In this document: in pieces, positions 57,464 through 64,000 of the stretch
Numbering within the stretch: the first letter of the stretch is position 1
How the letters are laid out: each line of letters begins with the position of its first letter
From: Thermoplasmata archaeon
GTDB taxonomy: Archaea; Thermoplasmatota; Thermoplasmata; Methanomassiliicoccales; Methanomethylophilaceae
Assembly: GCA_015063235.1 (NCBI GenBank)
Contig: SUSW01000004.1
Location: 1 to 64,000 of the forward strand
Length of the DNA stretch: 64,000 bases
Direction of reading: 5' to 3'
Position numbers and translations under genes: made by a program
The notes under the pieces: generated by a model
What the model saw: the letters and a program-made list of their open reading frames with translations, nothing else
What the model was told of the DNA's origin: nothing
Databases searched by the model: none

Positions 57464-58975
57464 ATGTCATCCATCGTTTACCTAAGAAATCGTAAGTCCA
57501 ATACGGTCTATGCCTATCTTAACGAATCCATGTGGGATCCAGAGAAGAAGAAATGTGTTAACAAGAGGAAATGCATAGGTCATGTCGACCCCGAAACCGG
57601 GCAGATCGTACCTAACAGGGCGAACAAGGCCAAAGAATGTCCTGTAGTTAAATCCCATTATCTGTGCGATGTGTATGACAAGATAGTTGAAAGCATAAGG
57701 CTCAAGGAGGCTCTGTCGCTTTCATTCCCCGATCATTGGAAGAAGATACTTTCCGTGGCATACTATCTGGCGGCGACAGAAAAGGAGCTTCAGTTCTGTA
57801 AGCAGTGGTCCGAGGAGAACTCCATTCCTTCCAACACCGTCCTTACCAGCATGGTGGTGAGCGAGCTTCTCGGTGCACTCTCTGATAACGGTATATCCTT
57901 GTTTTTCACATTATGGAAGTTGCGTCTTCAGCCTGATGAGACGTATGTTACCTCTATCAACTATCAGGAATTCAATTATAATACGGCCAATTTTACGAAG
58001 GAATTCAATATCCCTCTGAGCAATCAGAGCAACCGTATCAAGATGGACATTTATTTTTCGACAAGGGACAACATCCCGATCTGCTATCAGACCTCCAACA
58101 TGGCTACAGGTCGTAAGCTGGGCGATTATGACATCAATCCGGCCAGTTTCAGCAGGTTGTCATCCTTCCTGGACGAGGAAGCAGGGGATGTTGTTGATCC
58201 GTCTCTTATCGCTTATGCAAATAGCAACCTCATCGTGCGTATGCGTCCTGAAAACGAGTTTGTGAGTGCTATAATAAATAAAGCACAGCCTTCGATGACC
58301 AATCCGGAGAATTTCAGGACCCTCCTAGGTACACCGCTGTTCATCGAGACCTTTATGCAACACATCAATTCAAGAAGATTCTACACACATGTGTTCTTTG
58401 ATCCGAACAAGGCTGTCGGAGACCTGTCATCGTTCATCTCACTCATCAATCTGTGCAAATATGAGGTTGAGATGGACCGTATGGAGGAATCCCATCAGCA
58501 TCTGTATGACAAGTATCTGATAATCAGGGAAGAGAATGGGAAGACCACGGTCGAGCACAATAGCGAGGCTATCCTCCATTATAATGAATACCTCGGATAC
58601 ACGGCAATCGTTTCCAATTTCACACGCAATCCCTCGACTGCGATGGTTCCGTTCCTCCAGAGGGATAAGATCACGGCGATGTTCGAGAATATGTTCAATG
58701 ATTATGATAATTCAACTTTCAACCTGTTTACAGACAATAACCATCTCAGCCGCATATTTGTTCAGTTCATAGCTTTGATCATCAGGCTGGAGACGGAGAA
58801 TGTCATGAACTCTAAGAAGCTGAACAAATCGATGTCTTATAAAGAGATGGTCACCGAGCTCTCCAACGTAAAAACTGTGAAGGTGCCCGGTATGAAGAAG
58901 ACTCTTCAGACACACCTGAGCGATACGCATGTGCGCATTCTTGAGGCGTTCGAATTGGATTATGATATGGATTGA
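57464..58975 (+). CDS. IS1634-like transposase homolog, intact ORF with degenerate-looking catalytic motifs
   Basis: N-terminus YLNESMWDPEKKKCVNKRKCIGHVDPETGQIVPNR typical of IS1634-like transposases; expected DDE motifs altered. Confidence 0.65.
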   Translation: MSSIVYLRNRKSNTVYAYLNESMWDPEKKKCVNKRKCIGHVDPETGQIVPNRANKAKECPVVKSHYLCDVYDKIVESIRLKEALSLSFPDHWKKILSVAYYLAATEKELQFCKQWSEENSIPSNTVLTSMVVSELLGALSDNGISLFFTLWKLRLQPDETYVTSINYQEFNYNTANFTKEFNIPLSNQSNRIKMDIYFSTRDNIPICYQTSNMATGRKLGDYDINPASFSRLSSFLDEEAGDVVDPSLIAYANSNLIVRMRPENEFVSAIINKAQPSMTNPENFRTLLGTPLFIETFMQHINSRRFYTHVFFDPNKAVGDLSSFISLINLCKYEVEMDRMEESHQHLYDKYLIIREENGKTTVEHNSEAILHYNEYLGYTAIVSNFTRNPSTAMVPFLQRDKITAMFENMFNDYDNSTFNLFTDNNHLSRIFVQFIALIIRLETENVMNSKKLNKSMSYKEMVTELSNVKTVKVPGMKKTLQTHLSDTHVRILEAFELDYDMD

Positions 58976-59215
58976 TCAGCAGAATGTGTTCCTGTCGCTG
59001 TCGAGAACTTCGTTCCAGAGCCTTATGGTCTCCTGAGCATCCTCCTCATCCATGATCTGAATCGCGAAACCTGCGTGGACGACCGCCCACATACCGACCT
59101 CTGCATCGACCATCGACATGTTGGCTTTCCTTGTGACTCCGCCGAAATCGACATCGGCCATTTCGCCTTCAATCTTGACGATCTTACCGGGAATTGCTAG
59201 ACACATTGTTTTCAC
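58976..59215 (-). CDS. hypC: Hydrogenase maturation factor HypC
   Basis: MCLAIPGKIVKIEGEMADVDFGGVTRKANMSMV...GMWAVVHAGFAI. Confidence 0.93.
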   Translation of the reverse strand: MKTMCLAIPGKIVKIEGEMADVDFGGVTRKANMSMVDAEVGMWAVVHAGFAIQIMDEEDAQETIRLWNEVLDSDRNTFC

Positions 59216-59583
59216 TCCGTCATGATCTTGAGAATCGCCTCTGCGGGCTGGCCGTTTACAGCTGTCAATGCTTCGATGGCTTTAGCCCTGTCGCATCCGG
59301 TCTGTGACATCACGAGGTCGATGTCTGATGAAGCAAATTCTACAGCCGGCTCTTCCGACACGGTTCCGTCGGCGGATATCGGTCTGATGATCTCGGGACC
59401 GGTGATTTGATAATTCTTAGTCCCGCCCATCTCCACACAGGCGACGTCGGCACCTTTTAGAACGATCTCCTTGTCTTTCGTCCTGATGATCACCTCTACG
59501 ACGTCGGGGATATCCGTTTGCTTGATTCCCATCTGTTTCATGGCCTTCTGCATCTGGCGAGGGTTGATCTTCATTCCGCCCAT
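59212..59583 (-). CDS. nac: Nascent polypeptide-associated complex protein
   Basis: NPRQMQKAMKQMGIKQTDI, NYQITG, C-terminal UBA-like MSQTGCDRAKAIEALTAVNGQPAEAIL. Confidence 0.93.
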   Translation of the reverse strand: MGGMKINPRQMQKAMKQMGIKQTDIPDVVEVIIRTKDKEIVLKGADVACVEMGGTKNYQITGPEIIRPISADGTVSEEPAVEFASSDIDLVMSQTGCDRAKAIEALTAVNGQPAEAILKIMTE

Positions 59584-59609
59584 GCTCTCCTCATCCTCTG
59601 CTCTTTATT

Positions 59610-60791
59610 TTAAATCAACGCCTTTTCGACCGCCGATACGAGGGCATTCAGCACCTCAGTAGCTTTGGATGCGTCCGGGACGCCGCCCTGAGCGAAGCCG
59701 TCCTTTCCTCCGCCTCTTCCACCGAATTGGGCTAGAACATCGGACAGCAGGCTCCTGCAGTTCACTTTGCTGTTTCCCGATGCCAGCATGACAGACAGCG
59801 TCTCCGAGACTGACACGAACGCAGCCACGCCGCCACTGGACCTTATGGATTCCATTTTGTCGTTCATAACGTTCCTGTCCGCTCCGGGGAGGACAGCTGA
59901 ATAAACGTCCGTATCCCCGACCTTCCTTGGCCGGAGGTTGGAGACTAAGGATTTGGTAGCATCTTTCAGGAGCCTGTTCTTAAGTTCCAATTCCTGTTTC
60001 ATGTTCGAGACGGCCTTGGCCGCATCCTCGTTCTTGCATCCGATGCTATCGATGATCTCTAACGCGATGTTCGATAGTGCAACAGCTGAGGATTTGGCCG
60101 CTTCGCCGATCTTGAAGTGTATCTCATACCCGTCCTTACCGGCCTTGACCTTCCGATCCACAAGGAGCATCCCGAGTTCGGACGTTTCCATGACATGCAC
60201 TCCGCTGCAGGCAGAGTAGTCTATGTCTCCGATGGCAACGACTGTTATCTCCTCGTCCTCTCCGATCCTTTCAAGCTTTATCCTCACTTTCTCCAGTTCC
60301 GGGTCATCTCTGTCCATTATGCTATGGGTGATAGGAAGGTTGTCCTGTATCGCTTTATTGGCGAAGTCTTCGGCAGCTTTAATCTGCTCCCATGTCAGGT
60401 CCCTGTCTACGATGACGTACTTGGTCTCAGGGGAGATGAAGATCTTTACAATGGTAAGCTCGGGGCACTGTCTCTGGAGGGAACCGAATAAAAGATGCTC
60501 TCCTGTATGCCCCTGCATGAGGTCGTAGCGTCTGTCCCAATCCACGGCGCACCAGATCAGATCGCCGGGTTTCAGGTTGTTCCCGGGGACCTTGTGGACT
60601 ATATCTCCGTCCTTGTTGTAATGCACCTCGGTGACCCTGAAGTCACGGATCATACCCGTATCGCAGACCTGTCCTCCCCCGCCTGGGTAGAACGCTGTGC
60701 AGTCGAGGATGACATCGTCACCCTCCACTGAGACGACATGCGCCTCGAAATCGAAAATGTATCCGTCATGTCTGAAGATCTCATCGGTCAT
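59610..60791 (-). CDS. AlaX-type alanyl-tRNA editing protein with C-terminal DHHA1-like domain
   Basis: DCTAFYPGGGGQVCDTG, HTGEHLLFGSL, YSACSGVHV, C-terminal GGRGGGKDGFAQGGV. Confidence 0.88.
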   Translation of the reverse strand: MTDEIFRHDGYIFDFEAHVVSVEGDDVILDCTAFYPGGGGQVCDTGMIRDFRVTEVHYNKDGDIVHKVPGNNLKPGDLIWCAVDWDRRYDLMQGHTGEHLLFGSLQRQCPELTIVKIFISPETKYVIVDRDLTWEQIKAAEDFANKAIQDNLPITHSIMDRDDPELEKVRIKLERIGEDEEITVVAIGDIDYSACSGVHVMETSELGMLLVDRKVKAGKDGYEIHFKIGEAAKSSAVALSNIALEIIDSIGCKNEDAAKAVSNMKQELELKNRLLKDATKSLVSNLRPRKVGDTDVYSAVLPGADRNVMNDKMESIRSSGGVAAFVSVSETLSVMLASGNSKVNCRSLLSDVLAQFGGRGGGKDGFAQGGVPDASKATEVLNALVSAVEKALI

Positions 60792-60928
60792 CGTATCGGT
60801 CTGCCGATGTGTTAGTCCGTAGATAAGTCTGATGCATCCTCGGTATTCAGTATCGCAGAAGCGGTACACATGTCGTCATTCTATTTTTATAGGTCCTTAA
60901 TATAGCGTGCGAATATAGAGGCGCTCTT

Positions 60929-62749
60929 ATGAGAAGAACGAACACCTGTGGTGAACTTAGGGTTTCCGATATCGGGAAGAAGGTATGCCTACAGGGATGG
61001 GTCAGGTTTTCCAGGGACCACGGCGGAGTCCAATTCATCGACCTCGCCGATAGGTACGGGATTACCCAGGTCGTTTTCGACCCCGAGGACCTTCCTGCAG
61101 GGACAGACGCAAAACAGCTCGCAGACGTGATCAACACATTCACTCGCGAGTGTGTCATCTCCATCGACGGAATCGTTAGGAATAGGGTCGAAGGTACAGA
61201 GGATGCCAGGAACCCCACCGGACAGATCGAGGTGCTTATCACAGGCGCTGAGCTTCTTAACACCTGTGCGCTCCCCCCGTTCGAAATCGGGGACCAAAAG
61301 GAAGGCGTGCTTCCCAATGAGGACACAAGGCTGAAATACAGATATCTCGACCTCAGAAGGACCGAGATGATCGAGGCCATGGTCTTCAGGAGCAAGCTAG
61401 TCCACCTGGCGAGGCAGTATCTGGAGCAGAACGGATTCCTCGAGATCGAGACCCCCATTCTGGGAAGGTCCACGCCGGAGGGAGCCAGAGATTATATCGT
61501 GCCTTCAAGGGTACACCCCGGAACATTCTATGCGCTGCCCCAATCGCCTCAGCAGTTCAAGCAGATGCTGATGGTCGCATCCATGGATCGTTATTATCAG
61601 GTCGCAAGGTGCTTCCGTGACGAGGATTCCCGTAAAGACCGTCAGCCGGAGTTCACACAGCTGGACCTTGAGATGTCATTCGTAGATATGAAGGACATAC
61701 AGGACATGATGGAAGGCCTCATGGCATACATCTGGAAAGGTCTCTACGGAAAGGAGCTCAAGACTCCCTTCCCCCACATCGCTTACCGCGATGCCATGGA
61801 GAGGTTCGGTTCCGATAAGCCCGACATGAGGTATGGGTTGGAATTCACGAAACTCACAGAGGTCGTCAAAGATGCACCCTACAAGATCTTCCAGAACATC
61901 CTGGCCAACGGCGGCATAGTCGCAGGACTCAATCTGAAGGCGGACGTTGCTGGGGATAAGATCGGAAGGAACGATGTGGACCGCTACATCGCGTACGCCA
62001 AGAAGGTGGGTCTCGGAGGACTCACGTGGATGAGATGTGTGGACGGTAAGCTGGAGTCGAACATCGTCAAGTACTTCACACCCGAGATCCTTGAGAATAT
62101 CAAGAAGACAATGGGTGCTGAGGAAGGCGATTTGCTGTTCATCATTGCAGGACCTTGGAAGGCCACATACGAAGGAGGAGGGTTCCTGAGGAAGAAGATC
62201 GCAGAGGATCTCGGTCTTGTTCCTGAGAACGAGTTCCAGTTCTTCTGGATGGATCAGTGCCCCATGTTCGAGATCGACCCGGTATCCGGAAAGTACGATG
62301 CGTTCCATCATCCGTTCGTTTTGCCCGAGAACGATCTCGACGATGATTATGTCGGAGGAGCCTGTTTCGACCTCTGTCTCAACGGGAACGAGCTGGGTTC
62401 TGGTTCTCTGCGTATCCACAACGCCGAGAAACAGATCGAGGTCTTCCACAAGCTCGGTCTGGATGACGAAAGGATACAGAGGAACTTCGGGTACTTCGTG
62501 GAGATGCTCAGCTACGGTGCACCGCCCCACGGAGGTATCGCCATCGGTATCGACAGAATCTGCGCTATCCTGCTGAACAAGGAATCCATCAGGGACGTCA
62601 TCGCATTCCCTAAGAACAAGAGGGCAGTATCGCTTCTTGACGGGTCGCCATCCAAGGTGGACGATGACAAACTCGAGGAGCTTCAGATCATCTCCCTGGC
62701 CGGCGAGGATCTGGATCTTTCAGAGTACGAAGATCAGCCAGAAGAGTGA
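60929..62749 (+). CDS. aspS: Aspartyl-tRNA synthetase, bacterial type (GAD domain insert)
   Basis: 606 aa, GWVRFSRDHGGVQFIDLADR, CFRDEDSRKDRQPEFTQLDLEMSFVD, GAD-like insert, GIAIGIDRICAILL. Confidence 0.92.
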   Translation: MRRTNTCGELRVSDIGKKVCLQGWVRFSRDHGGVQFIDLADRYGITQVVFDPEDLPAGTDAKQLADVINTFTRECVISIDGIVRNRVEGTEDARNPTGQIEVLITGAELLNTCALPPFEIGDQKEGVLPNEDTRLKYRYLDLRRTEMIEAMVFRSKLVHLARQYLEQNGFLEIETPILGRSTPEGARDYIVPSRVHPGTFYALPQSPQQFKQMLMVASMDRYYQVARCFRDEDSRKDRQPEFTQLDLEMSFVDMKDIQDMMEGLMAYIWKGLYGKELKTPFPHIAYRDAMERFGSDKPDMRYGLEFTKLTEVVKDAPYKIFQNILANGGIVAGLNLKADVAGDKIGRNDVDRYIAYAKKVGLGGLTWMRCVDGKLESNIVKYFTPEILENIKKTMGAEEGDLLFIIAGPWKATYEGGGFLRKKIAEDLGLVPENEFQFFWMDQCPMFEIDPVSGKYDAFHHPFVLPENDLDDDYVGGACFDLCLNGNELGSGSLRIHNAEKQIEVFHKLGLDDERIQRNFGYFVEMLSYGAPPHGGIAIGIDRICAILLNKESIRDVIAFPKNKRAVSLLDGSPSKVDDDKLEELQIISLAGEDLDLSEYEDQPEE

Positions 62750-62767
62750 TTCAAACATTTCAGGGGC

Positions 62768-63715
62768 TTATGCCCCTTTATCCAATTTTTTCAGCCTGTA
62801 CCCCGCGGTTATCGACAGAACAGGCAGCTCTATCAGCGGTGCTATCACCAGCACTAGCAACAGCAATGTGGCCTCTGGGAAGGCCGCTACCGCAATTGCA
62901 AGGGACAGAGGTGAGTTGCGGGCCATCGTTGTAAAGATCAGGGAAGTCGTATCCTTGTAATCGTACCTCTGAATCTTTGAGACCGCAGCGGACACGGCGT
63001 AGTTCACTACGAAGAAAAAAAGCAGCGGCGCAATTAACATCACGAATAGGTCCAGATTGTCCATCAGTTCATCGGCCTGGGATGCGAACATGGCCATGAT
63101 GGCCAGACACAGAAAGAACAGCTGCAGATTATCCCCATTGGATGTCACGGCAGAGTTGAATCTCCTTACTGTTTTCAGTTTTTCTGCTATCAATTTCAGA
63201 ATCAAAGATACAGCTATCGGGATGACGAGTACGAATGCCATGCTCAATAGTAGCTGGCCGATGTTCAGGTCTATTTGTGTGTTAAAGAACAGTATGAGAT
63301 AGACGGGCATGAGGACTATCTGCAGTATCAGATTCAGAGGAAGCAGAGCGCTACTAAGAGGTACATTTCCTTTTGCGGTAGCAGTGAAGACCAGATACCA
63401 ATCGGTGCAGGGCGTAACCAGGAGCATGAGCAGGCCGATCCTGATGTCGATATTATCAAAGAAAAGCCCTAGGATGATAGCGAATACAGGTGTCCAGACA
63501 AAGTTGATCAGTATGGCTATAGCTGTGAAACGCTTGTTGGAGAATGATTTACCGATATCTTTCAGGCTGACGCACATAAACACTATGAACAGCATAATCA
63601 TAAGAAACGGCTCAATGAGATTCGTCGCCCAACTGCAGTCAAACAACACCCCTGCCGCCAGGCCTATCAAAGCCGCAGAAAGCATGATTAGCGGATGCAG
63701 GAATGCATTGTCCAT
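62768..63715 (-). CDS. Bile acid:sodium symporter/ACR3-like transporter
   Basis: About 10 TM helices; LLVTPCTDWYLVFTATAKGNVPLS motif. Confidence 0.7.
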   Translation of the reverse strand: MDNAFLHPLIMLSAALIGLAAGVLFDCSWATNLIEPFLMIMLFIVFMCVSLKDIGKSFSNKRFTAIAILINFVWTPVFAIILGLFFDNIDIRIGLLMLLVTPCTDWYLVFTATAKGNVPLSSALLPLNLILQIVLMPVYLILFFNTQIDLNIGQLLLSMAFVLVIPIAVSLILKLIAEKLKTVRRFNSAVTSNGDNLQLFFLCLAIMAMFASQADELMDNLDLFVMLIAPLLFFFVVNYAVSAAVSKIQRYDYKDTTSLIFTTMARNSPLSLAIAVAAFPEATLLLLVLVIAPLIELPVLSITAGYRLKKLDKGA

Positions 63716-63787
63716 GATTGAAAAGTTATGTAGCGAGATATAATGACATACGCTATGAATTTTATACCTGCATCTGACTTTATTTTC

Positions 63788-64000
63788 ATGGACAATAAGA
63801 ACGCTGTAATCGCGATAATAATCGTGGCTATAGTGGCTATCTTAGCAGTCGCAGCGGTTACTATATCGAATAATGATAAGGTGTCAGGAGAGGATACTTA
63901 CACTTTGTACATCGGCCTCAACGATTCTGTCACTCATGAGGATTATGATCCGGATTACGCGGCAGGAATTGTGGATGCCATCGTGGTCAAGTATGCAGAT
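63788..64000 (+). CDS. Signal-anchored protein, DUF3574-like, partial at the right edge
   Basis: MDNKNAVIAIIIVAIVAILAVAAVTISNNDKVSGEDTYTLYIGLNDSVTHEDYDPDYAAGIVDAIVVKYAD with no stop. Confidence 0.5.
   Translation, partial: MDNKNAVIAIIIVAIVAILAVAAVTISNNDKVSGEDTYTLYIGLNDSVTHEDYDPDYAAGIVDAIVVKYAD

Overview
This 64 kb window comes from an archaeal chromosome. The best match is a host-associated methylotrophic methanogen of the Methanomassiliicoccales/Methanomethylophilaceae type. Support: methanol:corrinoid methyltransferase genes mtaCB, an archaeal isoprenoid cluster (isopentenyl phosphate kinase, type 2 IPP isomerase, prenyl synthase), RadB, archaeal CCA-adding enzyme, archaeal GAPDH and PGK, NAC, an orphan 5S rRNA, and a tRNA-Pro(TGG). 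Housekeeping genes alternate with a large set of secreted surface proteins (PKD, InlB-type repeats, BspA-like leucine-rich repeats, beta-helix repeats). Main points of interest: (1) a 1.7 kaa BspA-like surface protein has a single in-frame TAG at a variable position of an otherwise conserved motif, and by my reading none of about 49 CDSs here ends in TAG (about 44 TGA, 5 TAA), which fits pyrrolysine or readthrough decoding outside the methylamine methyltransferases; (2) a C39-peptidase ABC exporter, GyrI-like protein and HlyD-type adaptor operon lies next to two giant repeat surface proteins and a small glycine-rich peptide with a double-glycine-type leader, a candidate archaeal bacteriocin/contact system; (3) an intact but apparently catalytically degenerate IS1634-like transposase gene is divergent from mtaCB, and the shared intergenic region carries three perfect ATGTACAT palindromes at exactly 10-bp spacing; (4) an uncharacterised overlapping gene cluster at the left edge encodes a four-fold repeat protein; (5) the AspRS is bacterial-type. 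All family calls were made by eye without database searches.
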